Positions 19,797 through 29,333 of a DNA stretch of 64,000 nt are shown one piece after another. The stretch is taken from contig NZ_CP007597.1 of assembly GCF_000661955.1 (NCBI RefSeq), forward strand, positions 2,460,984-2,524,983, in the 5' to 3' direction. The notes beneath the pieces were generated by a model. The model was not told where the DNA came from, did no database searches, and worked only from the letters and a program-made list of their open reading frames with translations. The position numbers were made by a program, and so were the translations under genes. The DNA comes from Stenotrophomonas rhizophila. GTDB lineage: Bacteria > Pseudomonadota > Gammaproteobacteria > Xanthomonadales > Xanthomonadaceae. Numbering within the stretch: the first letter of the stretch is position 1; each line of letters starts with the position of its first letter.

Positions 19797-22712
19797 CTAG
19801 CGCACCTCGAACTCGCCCACCAGCACCGTCTCGGCTTTGTCCTTCAGCCGCATCGTGACCTGCTGGTCGCGCTGCTTGCCGGTGCCCCAGTGCGTGCTCA
19901 GGCGCAGGCTCAGGGTGGTGGCGCCGGTGACCAGCTGCTCGCGGCTGCCGAAGAAGTTCGCCTCCACTTTGTACTTGCCGGGCTTGGCATCGCGCAGCGA
20001 GAACTGCTCGGGCCCGTAGCCGCCGGTGAAGTCCTGCGACATCTGCCCGCCCTGGTAGGTGAGCCGGTTGCCGTAGTAGGCGCGCTCGCCGTTGGGGTCG
20101 GTCACCCACAGGTCCATGTCGCTGTTGTCGCTGTCCCAGCTGAGCACCACCCGCAGGTCCAGCGGCAGCGCCCGGCGCAGCCGCGGATCGACGGCACGGG
20201 CATCCACGCGTTCGCGTGCGGCCAGGGTGTTGAGCTCGTCCAGCGCGATCAGCGAGATGCCGTCGAAACGGCTGTCCCAGGGCCGCACCACTACCTCGTT
20301 GAGCGCGTCCAGCGCCGGCTGGTACTGGCCGCTGGCCTCCAGCGCCAGGCCCAGGTCACGGAAGCTCTGCGGCTCTTCCTCGCCCAGCCGCAGCACCTGG
20401 CGGAACACCGGCACCGCCAGGTCCGGCGCATTGGCCTGCATCAGGCGGTAGCCGAGCACGCGCAGCACGTGGCGGTTTTCCAGCTGCATCTCGGCCAGGT
20501 TGGACAACACGCGCAAGCCCAGCTCGCGCTGGTCGGCGGCCAGCAGCAGGTCGGCCACGTCCAGGTAAAACGCGCTGCTGTCACTGTGCTGCTCGCGTTC
20601 GGCCAGGTACAGCGCGTACAGCTGTGCGGGTGCGGCACCGCGCAGGCGTCGGGCATAGGCCGAATCGGGTTCCCAGGCGGCCAGCGTGACTGCGATGGCG
20701 CCGCTGTTGCTGCGGCTGCGCTTGCTGCCGGTGACGGCGACAGCCTCCAGGTCGCCACGCGGCGCAGCGGCCAGTGCCATCGGCGCCGGCGCCGGCGGTG
20801 CGGGCGGCGAAGGTGGGGTGACCACGTCATTGACGCGCGCCTCCATGTAGACCTGCGCATCCGCAGCGGCAACCGCCATGGGCGCGGCCTTGGTCAGCAC
20901 CGGTTGGGTCGCGGGCGCGCCCTTGGGCCAGCGCGTGTTCCACCAGCGCTCGCGTTCGGCGAACTGCAGCGCGATCTGGTCCAGGCGCTGCGCACGCGCC
21001 TGCTTTTCGTCGCCGATGCGCACGGCATGCAGGCGGTCGTAGTCGGCGCGCAGCGGTGCCGGGGCGCGGATGCCATAGCGCAGGTAGTCGTCCAGGGTCT
21101 CCAGCACCAGCAGCGAGGTGTCCGCACCGACCATCCCGAACTGCTGCGACAGCGTGCCGATCCGCGCGGCATTGCCCACCGGGTCGGCCGCGTAACCGGC
21201 CAGCGTGGCGCCGGCCCAGGCCTGCGCCACCAGCCCCCCGTCCAGTGCGCGGGCACCGGCCAGCGTGATCCGCTGGGTGTGGTCGCGGCCATCGGCCAGG
21301 CGCACCTGCACCTCCACCACGCCATCATCGCGCTGCACCCGGCCGGACACCCGCACCCAGCCCTGGCTGGCCGCGCTTGCGTCCGCCACCAGCTGGTCCA
21401 CACCGGTGCCGCGCAACGCCACGACCTGCGCCGGTTGCTGCAGCAGCAAGGGCAGCACCGCCTCGACCTCGGCCGCACTGGACAGCACCAATGCCTGCCC
21501 ATGGTGGGCCCCGGTCCATGCACGCAGGCGGGTACCATCGGTGCGCGCGCCGGCGCTGCTCAGCGCGTACAGGCGCTGTCCCGCTGCCAGTGTCGGCGGC
21601 GCCGGGGTGCCGTAGTTGGACAGGCCATCGCTGACCAGCAGGTACTCGCCGATGTCGGGGCGCGGCGTCCACGCGCCAAGCGCGCTGGCACCGTCCAGCG
21701 GCAGGCCGGTCAGGTAGGTCCGCAACGCGCTCCAGTCGCCGCCCTGGATACGGAAGCGGCGCGTCGGTTCGGCGCGGTCGCGCAGTACGGTCAGCTCTAC
21801 CTCGCCCGTGCCCAGCGCCGCGAAGTAACGGTCCAGCACCGCGAACTCCGCGGCCCGGTCACGCTGGCGCGCCGAACCGGATGCGTCCCACACCAGCCCC
21901 ACGCGCTTCGGCAGCACCCGCGGCGTGGCCTGTGGCGGCACCGGCACCTGCGCCAGCAGATAGCGTTGCCCCTCGTGCAGGCCGGTGACCACGTCGGGCT
22001 GCCGCACCTGCGGCAGCCGCCACAGCACCTGTGCCGGCAATGCATCACCGCGCCCCTGCCACTGCGCGACATGGGCGCCCTGTTCGGCACTGAATTTCCA
22101 GGGCGACGGCTGGATCGCCGTGGGGGCACCGGTGCCCCGGGCTTCCATGCGCAGCACCACTTCCTCGGCGCCCCGTGCGAACTGCAGCGGCATGGCCCAG
22201 CGCAATCCCTGTGCATCCACCGGCAGGGTGTCACGGAAGGTGAGCACGATGCGGCGGCTGCCGTGGGCCGGGATCGGGTACACGCGCAGGCGGAACTGGT
22301 TGCCCGCGGTCTGCTCCAGCAGGCCCGGGTCGACCCGGCGCCGCTCGATCGCCTCGAATACCTGGCGGCCCTGCGCCTTGGGCACCGGCACCGCGTCGCG
22401 CAGTACGCCGTCGATGTCCAGCGCGAACCCGGCCACCTGCTGGCCGTCGGCCAGCGGGAATTCGAGCTGCCCTTCCAGCACGCGGCGGTTGGGGTTGAAG
22501 AAGGTCATCTCGATGCGGGTCTCGCCCAGGCCCGCCACCACGCGGCTGTCCAGGCGCACCTGGCGCAGCTGCACGGGCGCCTCGGCCCCGGCCACCTGCA
22601 GCACCGGCGTTACCGGTGGCGGACGCGGCACCGTGCGTGCCGGTGCCAGACCTGCCTGCGTGCCCAGCAGCAGCATGCCCAGCATGCCGATCCCACGAAG
22701 TGTGCGTTGCAT
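19797..22712 (-). CDS. Exported VIT/VWA protein with C-terminal DUF2135
   Basis: This protein has 971 residues. The ATG at 22712 follows AAGGAG and gives a signal peptide (MQRTLRGIGMLGMLLLGTQA). A VIT domain comes first (about 45-170, LDSRVVAGLGETRIEMTFFN). A von Willebrand A domain with an intact metal site DASGS near residue 275 follows. Then come a long linker, a helical tetratricopeptide-like stretch (about 690-830) and a C-terminal DUF2135 (about 865-965, LSWDSDNSDMDLWVTDPNG). VIT plus VWA proteins are usually secreted or periplasmic binding scaffolds. No partner gene is adjacent, so the role is open. It faces away from the DUF1176 genes and shares a 138-bp divergent region with them. 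Confidence 0.85.
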   Translation of the reverse strand: MQRTLRGIGMLGMLLLGTQAGLAPARTVPRPPPVTPVLQVAGAEAPVQLRQVRLDSRVVAGLGETRIEMTFFNPNRRVLEGQLEFPLADGQQVAGFALDIDGVLRDAVPVPKAQGRQVFEAIERRRVDPGLLEQTAGNQFRLRVYPIPAHGSRRIVLTFRDTLPVDAQGLRWAMPLQFARGAEEVVLRMEARGTGAPTAIQPSPWKFSAEQGAHVAQWQGRGDALPAQVLWRLPQVRQPDVVTGLHEGQRYLLAQVPVPPQATPRVLPKRVGLVWDASGSARQRDRAAEFAVLDRYFAALGTGEVELTVLRDRAEPTRRFRIQGGDWSALRTYLTGLPLDGASALGAWTPRPDIGEYLLVSDGLSNYGTPAPPTLAAGQRLYALSSAGARTDGTRLRAWTGAHHGQALVLSSAAEVEAVLPLLLQQPAQVVALRGTGVDQLVADASAASQGWVRVSGRVQRDDGVVEVQVRLADGRDHTQRITLAGARALDGGLVAQAWAGATLAGYAADPVGNAARIGTLSQQFGMVGADTSLLVLETLDDYLRYGIRAPAPLRADYDRLHAVRIGDEKQARAQRLDQIALQFAERERWWNTRWPKGAPATQPVLTKAAPMAVAAADAQVYMEARVNDVVTPPSPPAPPAPAPMALAAAPRGDLEAVAVTGSKRSRSNSGAIAVTLAAWEPDSAYARRLRGAAPAQLYALYLAEREQHSDSSAFYLDVADLLLAADQRELGLRVLSNLAEMQLENRHVLRVLGYRLMQANAPDLAVPVFRQVLRLGEEEPQSFRDLGLALEASGQYQPALDALNEVVVRPWDSRFDGISLIALDELNTLAARERVDARAVDPRLRRALPLDLRVVLSWDSDNSDMDLWVTDPNGERAYYGNRLTYQGGQMSQDFTGGYGPEQFSLRDAKPGKYKVEANFFGSREQLVTGATTLSLRLSTHWGTGKQRDQQVTMRLKDKAETVLVGEFEVR

Positions 22713-22850
22713 GTGACGCTCCTTATCCGATGACAGCAGGTTGAACGGATCATGCCGGCAAACGGGGTTGAGCCGATGCAAGGCTTGGCGTGCCCGCCGC
22801 AGTGGGCCAAGATGCCGCTCCCCCATTGCGTCATTACAAGGACGTCCCGC

Positions 22851-23912
22851 ATGCGCCTGCCTGCCCTGCTCCCCCTGCTGTTGCTGGCCCCGTTGCTGCC
22901 GGCCCACGCCGCGCCCGCCGCCGCCGTCAATGGCCTGAGCTTCACCCACAACGACTGGACGCTGGCCTGCGACAACACCCGCACCTGCCGCGCGGCCGGC
23001 TACCAGAACGACGAGGACGGCGGCAATGCGCCGGTGTCGATCCTGCTGACCCGGCTGGCGGGCCCCGACCAGCCGGTCAAGGCCGAGGTGATGCTCGGGC
23101 AAATGGACGGACCAGCACTGCCCAAGCAGCTATCACTGCAGATCAACGACACCAAACTGGGCGCACTGGCCTACAAGGCCGCAGACGGCACCGCCGTGCT
23201 CTCGCCGGCGCAGGTGAAGGCCTTGCTGTCCACCTTGACCGGCACCAGCCGGATCGTGCTGACTGGCAACGACGGCAAGCGCTGGACGGTGTCCGATCGC
23301 GGCGCCTCGGCGGTGCTGTTGAAGATGGACGAGTTCCAGGGCCGGCTGGGCACGCCGGGCGCGCTGGCCCGCAAGGGCACCAAGGCGGAAAGCACGGTGC
23401 TGCCGGCCGTGCCGATGCCGGTGGTGAAGCTGGCCAAGGTAGTGCCCACCCGCCCCGCCGATGAAGCGCTGGGCGAATCGAAGGCGCTGCGCGCGGCGCT
23501 GGCCGCGGCGACATCGGCCGACGACTGCGAGGCCCTGCACCCGGGCGACAGCGTGATCTCCAATGAGGGCCCGCAGGAGATCACCGTGCAGCGCCTGAGT
23601 GCGGACAAGCTGCTGGTCTCGCAGGCCTGCTGGCGCGCGGCCTACAACACCGGTGACGGCTACTGGGTGGTCAACGACCGTGCCCCGTACCAGCCGCGGC
23701 TGGTGACCACCTCCGGCGCAGGCGATGACGTGCGCACCATCGTCGAATCGCACAGGGGCCGCGGTCTGGGCGACTGCTTCTACACCACCAGCTGGGGCTG
23801 GACCGGCACCCAGTTCGTGAAGACCGACGTGTCCAGCACCGGGCTGTGCCGGTTGGTCTCGGCCGGCGGCGCCTGGGAAATGCCGACGTTGGTGACCGAG
23901 GTGCGGGAGTAA
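22851..23912 (+). CDS. Secreted DUF1176 protein, first copy
   Basis: This 353-residue protein has a signal peptide (MRLPALLPLLLLAPLLPAHA) and a DUF1176 body. Hallmarks are DWTLACDNTRTCRAAGYQ, LLKMDEFQGRLGTPGAL and the C-terminal GLGDCFYTT...GLCRLVSAGGAWEMPT. Several Cys residues suggest disulfides in the periplasm. The ATG at 22851 has AAGGAC about 8 nt upstream. DUF1176 has no established function that I know. A second, equally long copy follows 137 bp downstream. Confidence 0.85.
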   Translation: MRLPALLPLLLLAPLLPAHAAPAAAVNGLSFTHNDWTLACDNTRTCRAAGYQNDEDGGNAPVSILLTRLAGPDQPVKAEVMLGQMDGPALPKQLSLQINDTKLGALAYKAADGTAVLSPAQVKALLSTLTGTSRIVLTGNDGKRWTVSDRGASAVLLKMDEFQGRLGTPGALARKGTKAESTVLPAVPMPVVKLAKVVPTRPADEALGESKALRAALAAATSADDCEALHPGDSVISNEGPQEITVQRLSADKLLVSQACWRAAYNTGDGYWVVNDRAPYQPRLVTTSGAGDDVRTIVESHRGRGLGDCFYTTSWGWTGTQFVKTDVSSTGLCRLVSAGGAWEMPTLVTEVRE

Positions 23913-24049
23913 GCCCTCGAACGCGGCTTGGCAGAAGGCCCGGTGATGTGTCGCCTGCGCGCATCATCGCCAAAGAGATTCGTATTAATTTCATATACAA
24001 CTGGCGGCGATAGCGACGAGCCTATGCAACCCGTCATGAGCTGCACCCG

Positions 24050-25111
24050 ATGCGCCGCCTCTACAAACGCCTGAATCTCGCTTCAGCACTGTCGTTGCTG
24101 GGCATTCTGCCCTGCCTCGCCGCGCCCTCGCCCTCGCCCTCGCCCAAGGGCATCGAGTTCCATCATGGCGATTGGATGCTGGCCTGCGACAACACCCGCA
24201 CCTGTCGCGCGGCAGGCTACCAGCCGAATTCCGGCGAACATGCCCCGGTTTCCGTGCTGCTGACCCGCAAGGGCGGGCCTCGCCAGCCGGTTACCGCGCA
24301 ACTGGCCATCGGCGATATTGACCAGCCCCCGCCGCCATCGCTACGCCTGCACATCAACGGCAACGACCTGGGGCCAGTGGTCGATGGCGGGCCAGGCCTG
24401 ACTTCCCGGCTGGTCACCGCCCTGTTACGTGCGCTGACCGTTGACAGCGAAATTCTTGTCGTTGATGGCGATGACAGTGATCGTGTCTGGCGTCTCTCCG
24501 ACCAGGGCGCCGCGGCCGTTCTGTTGAAGATGGATGAATTCCAAGGTCGACTTGGCACCCCCGGTGCGCTGCTGCGCAAAGGCAACCGCAGCGAGAACAG
24601 TGTTTCCGCCGCACTTGCCATGCCCATCATCAAAGTGGTGACGCCACCGCCGACCCGCGTAGCCGATAGAGCATTGGAACGATCGCCTTCCCTGCGCTCG
24701 GCTCTGCGTGCCACCGCACAGGCGGAGCTGCAGGAGCGATGCCCCGACCTGTTCTCCGACGAACGCGACTACCCGCTGACCGTACGCAGATTAAGCGGCA
24801 GCAAACTGCTGGTTTCCACCCAATGCTGGATGGGGGCGTACAACCAAGGGTTCGGCTATTGGGTGGTCAACCACCGCGTGCCCTATCGGGCTGATCTGGT
24901 CACCGAATCGGCCAGCGAAGGTGGTGAAATCAACGAGATTTTCGCATCACAGAAGGGGCGTGGACTCGGCGACTGCTGGTCCGTCGAGACTTGGGCGTGG
25001 GATGGCAAGGCTGTTGTCCCCACTTCGGCAATGACCACCGGCTTGTGCCGTTTCGTAACCGCCGGCGGGCCATGGCAGATGCCGACACTGGTGACCGAGG
25101 TGCGCGAGTAG
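24050..25111 (+). CDS. Secreted DUF1176 protein, second copy
   Basis: This 353-residue protein is a tandem paralogue of the upstream gene. The shared blocks are ACDNTRTCRAAGYQ, LLKMDEFQGRLGTPGAL, GYWVVNHRVPYRADLVT and PTLVTEVRE at the very C terminus. It has a signal peptide (MRRLYKRLNLASALSLLG). The copies have diverged clearly in the middle. Its base composition is less GC-rich and the upstream gap holds an AT-rich stretch (GTATTAATTTCATATACAA, about 23981-23999) likely containing its own promoter, so the two may be regulated separately. Confidence 0.83.
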   Translation: MRRLYKRLNLASALSLLGILPCLAAPSPSPSPKGIEFHHGDWMLACDNTRTCRAAGYQPNSGEHAPVSVLLTRKGGPRQPVTAQLAIGDIDQPPPPSLRLHINGNDLGPVVDGGPGLTSRLVTALLRALTVDSEILVVDGDDSDRVWRLSDQGAAAVLLKMDEFQGRLGTPGALLRKGNRSENSVSAALAMPIIKVVTPPPTRVADRALERSPSLRSALRATAQAELQERCPDLFSDERDYPLTVRRLSGSKLLVSTQCWMGAYNQGFGYWVVNHRVPYRADLVTESASEGGEINEIFASQKGRGLGDCWSVETWAWDGKAVVPTSAMTTGLCRFVTAGGPWQMPTLVTEVRE

Positions 25112-25204
25112 GTAGGAGAGCAAAGGGACCCAATTTTGCGAAAACTTGCATGGTGTCGGCCTCGGCCAGCACTTAGCCTTTGAAGCCCGAATCCAGGACT
25201 TTTC

Positions 25205-25408
25205 ATGCATCCGTCAAGCTACCTACGCCCTCTTCTAATTGGTTCGCTCCTGCTGGCTAGCCTTGGTATGAGCGTACTGTGCTTTGCAAATGAGGAGGCT
25301 GGCCCTGGCTCGACACTGAGCTGCGATGCAAAGGTTCAGGTACGGGGCCTTCAATTGCGTCTGACTTTTTGGGGCGCTGACACGCTAAGGGATGCTCTTT
25401 CCCGTTAG
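25205..25408 (+). CDS. Small secreted protein of unknown function
   Basis: This 67-residue frame opens with a convincing signal peptide (LLIGSLLLASLGMSVLCFA) and has AGGAC 5 nt before the ATG. The mature part is only about 38 residues (NEEAGPGSTLSCDAKVQVRG onwards). I do not recognise it. It follows the DUF1176 pair on the same strand in a less GC-rich patch, and could be a truncated member of a larger secreted family. Real but possibly degraded. Confidence 0.4.
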   Translation: MHPSSYLRPLLIGSLLLASLGMSVLCFANEEAGPGSTLSCDAKVQVRGLQLRLTFWGADTLRDALSR

Positions 25409-25471
25409 GCAGCAGCGCGGCGCTCGATGGTCAACTGAATGCTGGAGCAAGTTCGCCACGCGCGGCGATGC

Positions 25472-26092
25472 TCAACCGTCGTCGTCTTCCCAGCCGTCGA
25501 AGGGGAACAGCGCGGGAAGAATCGTTTCCATGATCGCCATGCTCTGCATGACGGCGTGGTCGGCCGAGTACGGGCGCGAGAATACGGCGTGATGTGCGTG
25601 CACCGGCTGGTCCGGTGCGCTGGAGAGGTGTTCAACGTAGGCGGCCAGCAGACGTTGCGCGGCCTGTTGGCGATCCGGACCGTCCTGCGCCGCGCGCAGC
25701 GCTGCATGCAGGGGACGCAACGCGGCCGAATCGGGCAGCGCGCAGGTATATGCCAGCGCGCCGGTCTGATCGTCGGCATCCCGGTAATCGTCCGGGTCGT
25801 CCGAAGGCTGGTAGCCCGTGGCCACGCAGCGGGTCCGGCTGAGTCGCGCCATCACCGCGGCAACCGCGTCGTCGACCGTGACCGGGCAGCTGGCTGTGCC
25901 ATCTCCACTCTCGACCCGGGCGGCCAGTTCCTGCCGCAGCAGCCACGCCACGCTTTGCCGCGAGCCGTCCAGGTCCGGGAATTCGAAGCCCTCGCGGGCG
26001 GAGAGTTCGGTGCGGGCGGTCTCGTCACCCTGCAGCACGATGCGGCTCTGCAGGTCGAAACGTTCGGTGGGCGATGGGAGCATGTCAGGCAT
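25472..26092 (-). CDS. Protein of unknown function translationally coupled to recJ
   Basis: This acidic, soluble-looking 206-residue protein has no signal peptide and no motif that I recognise. Features are EGFEFPDLDGSRQSVAWLLR, SRTRCVATGYQPSDDPDD and a C terminus FPFDGWEDDDG. Its start codon overlaps the last 8 bp of recJ, so it is made from the recJ transcript; an ATG three codons later is an alternative. GC-rich codon use like its neighbours supports a genuine gene. A role tied to RecJ is only suggested by the overlap. Confidence 0.7.
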   Translation of the reverse strand: MPDMLPSPTERFDLQSRIVLQGDETARTELSAREGFEFPDLDGSRQSVAWLLRQELAARVESGDGTASCPVTVDDAVAAVMARLSRTRCVATGYQPSDDPDDYRDADDQTGALAYTCALPDSAALRPLHAALRAAQDGPDRQQAAQRLLAAYVEHLSSAPDQPVHAHHAVFSRPYSADHAVMQSMAIMETILPALFPFDGWEDDDG

Positions 26093-27833
26093 CCGTGCAG
26101 TGCTCGATGATCAGCTGGATCGCGCCGCCTCCCCGGTAGTCATCACTGACCAGCCGATAGGCGATGTGGACGTGGTTGGCCGGCGCATTGCCGGTCCAGC
26201 CGCTGAAGTGGATCGCGCTGACCGGCTCGGGGCGGCCCGGCACGCGCAGGCTGAGCTTGAGGTGCTTCTCTTTGAGCACCTGCCAGCGCGCCACCTGGAA
26301 GTGACCATCGAACAGCGGCTCGGGGAAGCCCTGCCCCCACGGGCCCGCCAGGCGCAGCGCCTCGGCATGGGCGAAATCCAGCTCCTGCGGCAACAGCTCG
26401 CCGTCGGTGAGCAGCAGCTGCTGCAGCGAGAGCGGATCCAGCGTGCGCTCCACCACGTCCACGAAGGCCTGCTCGAACGCGGGGAGCTGCGCGTGCGGCA
26501 GGCTCAGGCCCGCGGCCATGGCGTGGCCACCGAACTTGTCGATCAGGCCGGGGTGCGCCGCGTTGACCAAGGCCAGCGCATCACGGATGTGGAAGCCGGG
26601 AATCGAGCGCGCCGAGCCACGCAGCGAATCGCCGCCCGGCTCGGACGGCGCGAAGGCGATCACCGGGCGATGCAGGCGATCCTTCATCTTGGAGGCGACC
26701 AGGCCGACCACGCCCGGATGCCACTCGGCATCGAACAGGCAGGCGGCGACCGGACGCACACCCTCGGCACTGAGCACCGCACGGGACACCGCCAGTTCCG
26801 CGTCGTCGGTCATCAACTGCTGGACCGCACGGCGCTCGGTGTTGATCGACTCCAGCGTCGTGGCGATCTCACGCGCGTGGGCGCGGTCTTCGGTGAGCAG
26901 CAGCTCGATGCCCAGCGCCATGTCTTCCAGCCGGCCGGCGGCATTCAAACGTGGGCCTAGCGCGAAACCGATGTCGGTGGCGCTCAGCCGTGCCGGATCG
27001 CGCCCGCTGGCCTCGATCAGCGCCTGCAGGCCGACGCAGCCCTTGCCGCTGCGCAGCCGGCGCAGGCCGGCCGAGACCAGGGCGCGGTTGTTGTCATCCA
27101 GCGCGACCAGATCGGCGACCGTACCCACTGCGACCAGATCCAGCAGGGTCAGCAGGTCCGGCTCCGGCGTCGCGGCAAATGCGCCTTGCTCGCGCAAATG
27201 GCGACGCAGCGCCATCAACACGTAGAAGATCACCCCGACGCCGGCCAGTGCCTTGCTCGGGAAGGCATCGCCGCTGATGTTGGGGTCCACGATCGCATCC
27301 GCGGGCGGCAGGTGCTCGCCGGGCAGATGGTGATCGGTGACCAGTACTTTCCAGCCCAGGGCTTTGGCCGCGTTGACGCCGGCGTGGCAGGCGATCCCGT
27401 GATCGACCGTGACCAGCAGGCCGGGATTGAGCGGGGCCAGTTCGGCCACCAGCGATGGCGACAGCCCATAGCCGTGCAGCATGCGGTTGGGCACCGCGTG
27501 CACCACGTCGCGTGCGCCGAGCATGCGCAGGCCGCGTACGCCGACCGCGCAGGCGGTGGCGCCATCACAGTCGAAATCGCCGACGATCAGGATGCGTTCG
27601 TTGTTGGCGATCGCATCGGCCAGCAGCGTTACCGCGGCCTGCATGCTGCCCAGCAGATCCGGCGCATGCAGCTGGGCCAGCTTTGGCTGGGCCTGCGCGG
27701 CATCGGTAACCCCGCGCGCGGCGTACAACCGCTGCAGCAACGGCAACATGGATGACGGCCACTCACTGACGGCGGCGGCAGGACGGCGCTGGATACGGGG
27801 TGCTTCAGACTGGGTCAAAACGGGCTCGATCAA
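26085..27833 (-). CDS. recJ: Single-stranded-DNA 5'-3' exonuclease RecJ
   Basis: This is a DHH-family nuclease used in recombination and mismatch repair. The motifs are DFDCDGATACAVGV (motif I), DHHLPGEHLPPADAIVDPN (motif III) and GGHAMAAGLSLP in the DHHA1 part. The upstream ATG at 27878 lies inside a palindromic repeat (27868-27888), so I place the start at the TTG at 27833 (SLIEPVLTQSEAP), giving 582 residues. That spacing to the conserved LLQRLYAARGV fits the E. coli protein. No candidate start has a good ribosome site. It follows rpfE on the same strand with about 97 bp between, as in the Xanthomonas rpf locus. Confidence 0.94.
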   Translation of the reverse strand: MIEPVLTQSEAPRIQRRPAAAVSEWPSSMLPLLQRLYAARGVTDAAQAQPKLAQLHAPDLLGSMQAAVTLLADAIANNERILIVGDFDCDGATACAVGVRGLRMLGARDVVHAVPNRMLHGYGLSPSLVAELAPLNPGLLVTVDHGIACHAGVNAAKALGWKVLVTDHHLPGEHLPPADAIVDPNISGDAFPSKALAGVGVIFYVLMALRRHLREQGAFAATPEPDLLTLLDLVAVGTVADLVALDDNNRALVSAGLRRLRSGKGCVGLQALIEASGRDPARLSATDIGFALGPRLNAAGRLEDMALGIELLLTEDRAHAREIATTLESINTERRAVQQLMTDDAELAVSRAVLSAEGVRPVAACLFDAEWHPGVVGLVASKMKDRLHRPVIAFAPSEPGGDSLRGSARSIPGFHIRDALALVNAAHPGLIDKFGGHAMAAGLSLPHAQLPAFEQAFVDVVERTLDPLSLQQLLLTDGELLPQELDFAHAEALRLAGPWGQGFPEPLFDGHFQVARWQVLKEKHLKLSLRVPGRPEPVSAIHFSGWTGNAPANHVHIAYRLVSDDYRGGGAIQLIIEHCTDA

Positions 27834-27867
27834 TGACGTGCGCGACCATGATACTGCCCGGGGAACG

Positions 27868-27888
27868 CATCCACGCATAGCGTGGATG
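27868..27888. repeat. Short palindromic repeat upstream of recJ
   Basis: CATCCACGC-ATA-GCGTGGATG is a perfect 9-bp palindrome. It resembles the stem-loops of the S. maltophilia SMAG group. A looser GGCC-type palindrome follows at about 27901-27918. Confidence 0.65.
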
Positions 27889-27930
27889 GCGCGCCGGGGA
27901 CGGCCACTGGCCGGCTGTCCTTCGACGCAC

Positions 27931-28851
27931 TCAGAGGTCGTGCAGCTGCACCGGCTTCTTCCAGAACCGCCAGCGCTGGCCTTTGTCGATCTCGACGCGG
28001 GTGCCGTCCTCGAAATCCAGGACCAACCGCGTCAATTCCGCGCGCGCGATCGCCGCCAGCAGCGGCCGGATCGCATCGTTGCCCAACTGCTCCAGCGAAC
28101 GCAGCTGGCGCAGGTCCACCAGGGCATCCACGGTCTGCTCGCCATCGGCCTGCAGGCCTGCCGCCTTGGCCAGCGCCTGCAGCAGCGCATCGCGGCTGCG
28201 GACCTGGGCATGCGCGGTGGTCACGCGTTCGGGCAGCTCACCGCCGCCCCAGAACCACAATGAGTTGATCGCCCGCTTGCCGTCGGCCACGCGCTGCTGG
28301 TTCCACGCGTGCTGGTGCAACACCACCTGCGCCTCGGTCAGCAGGGCGCGCCAGCGGCGGCCTGCATCGCCTTCGGGCAGGTGGGCAAACAGATCATCGC
28401 CGAGCACTTCATCGGGCTCGGCGAATACCGGCAGCGTGGTGCCGGGCGGCAGGCGCAGATACCAGCGGGACGGCACCGGGGCATCCAGCACGAAACCGTA
28501 GCCGGCAAACAACGGCTGCAAGGCCGGCAGCAGATGCATGACATCGGCCAGATCGGGCCGCAGGGTATCCCCGTGCCCCATCAGGCGTGCGCCATGCATG
28601 TCCGGCACCACGTTGGCCGGATCGGCCCGCAGCCATACCGCGCCGTCGGCGTCGCCGACATCCAGCTGGCGGGTCAGGGCTGCGGCCGACCACGCGTCCG
28701 GCTGCGTCTGGAAGTGCCGACGCAGCTGGGCGCGCTCGCCCGCCTCGGCGCTGCGGCGTTCCGCACGCCCCAGCGCCTTGGCGACGTCATCGGGCAGCGG
28801 CGCCGCCGGAAACCGGCTGCGCGCCGGCAGCAACAACGTCGCCGTGGCCAT
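27931..28851 (-). CDS. rpfE: RpfE-family protein
   Basis: This 306-residue protein lies between greA and recJ, the position of rpfE in the Xanthomonas rpf locus. Marks are DMHGARLMGHGDTLRPDLADV, SRWYLRLPPG and NSLWFWGGGELP near residues 215-225. The tail WRFWKKPVQLHDL is basic. Members are often annotated as phosphoglycerate mutase-like regulatory proteins, but I see no catalytic motif that proves an enzyme. There is no signal peptide, so it is probably cytoplasmic. The start lies 5 bp after the greA stop, indicating a greA-rpfE transcript. Confidence 0.85.
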   Translation of the reverse strand: MATATLLLPARSRFPAAPLPDDVAKALGRAERRSAEAGERAQLRRHFQTQPDAWSAAALTRQLDVGDADGAVWLRADPANVVPDMHGARLMGHGDTLRPDLADVMHLLPALQPLFAGYGFVLDAPVPSRWYLRLPPGTTLPVFAEPDEVLGDDLFAHLPEGDAGRRWRALLTEAQVVLHQHAWNQQRVADGKRAINSLWFWGGGELPERVTTAHAQVRSRDALLQALAKAAGLQADGEQTVDALVDLRQLRSLEQLGNDAIRPLLAAIARAELTRLVLDFEDGTRVEIDKGQRWRFWKKPVQLHDL

Positions 28852-28856
28852 CGCCG

Positions 28857-29333
28857 TCAGTCCAGGTACTGGACGCTGACGATTTCGTACTCGCGCTGGC
28901 CGGCCGGTGCGTCGATGGTGACCGCATCGCCTTCCAACTTGCCGATCAAGGCACGGGCCAGCGGCGAGGAGATCGCGATCAGGCCCAGCTTGATGTCCGC
29001 TTCCAGGTCACCCACGATCTGGTAGCGCTTCTCTTCATCGCTTTCCACGTCCGACAGCTCGACGGTGGCGCCGAACACCACCTTGCTGCCGGCGTTGAGC
29101 TTGGTGATGTCGATGATCTCGGCATGCGAAAGCTCGCCTTCCAGCTGCTTGATGCGGCCTTCGATGAAGCCCTGCTCCTCGCGCGCGGCGTGGTACTCGG
29201 CGTTCTCCTTGAGATCGCCGTGCTCGCGTGCCTCGGCGATCGCCGCGATGACCTTCGGGCGCTTGACCGACTTCAGGTGGTCCAGCTCTTCGCGCAGACG
29301 CTGCGCGCCCTTCAACGTGATCGGTGCTCTCAT
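28857..29333 (-). CDS. greA: Transcription elongation factor GreA
   Basis: This 158-residue protein has the usual GreA length. It rescues backtracked RNA polymerase by stimulating transcript cleavage. The N-terminal coiled coil carries the acidic tip ([20 protein letters not shown]) and the C-terminal FKBP-like domain ends [11 protein letters not shown]. Its ATG overlaps the carB stop by 4 bp, so it is translationally coupled to carB. The carA-carB-greA-rpfE-recJ order matches the Xanthomonas rpf region. Confidence 0.97.
   Translation of the reverse strand: MRAPITLKGAQRLREELDHLKSVKRPKVIAAIAEAREHGDLKENAEYHAAREEQGFIEGRIKQLEGELSHAEIIDITKLNAGSKVVFGATVELSDVESDEEKRYQIVGDLEADIKLGLIAISSPLARALIGKLEGDAVTIDAPAGQREYEIVSVQYLD

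Noticed and set aside
27834..27878. RecJ start at the ATG at 27878
   Set aside because: That ATG lies inside a palindromic repeat and would add residues with no counterpart in relatives.
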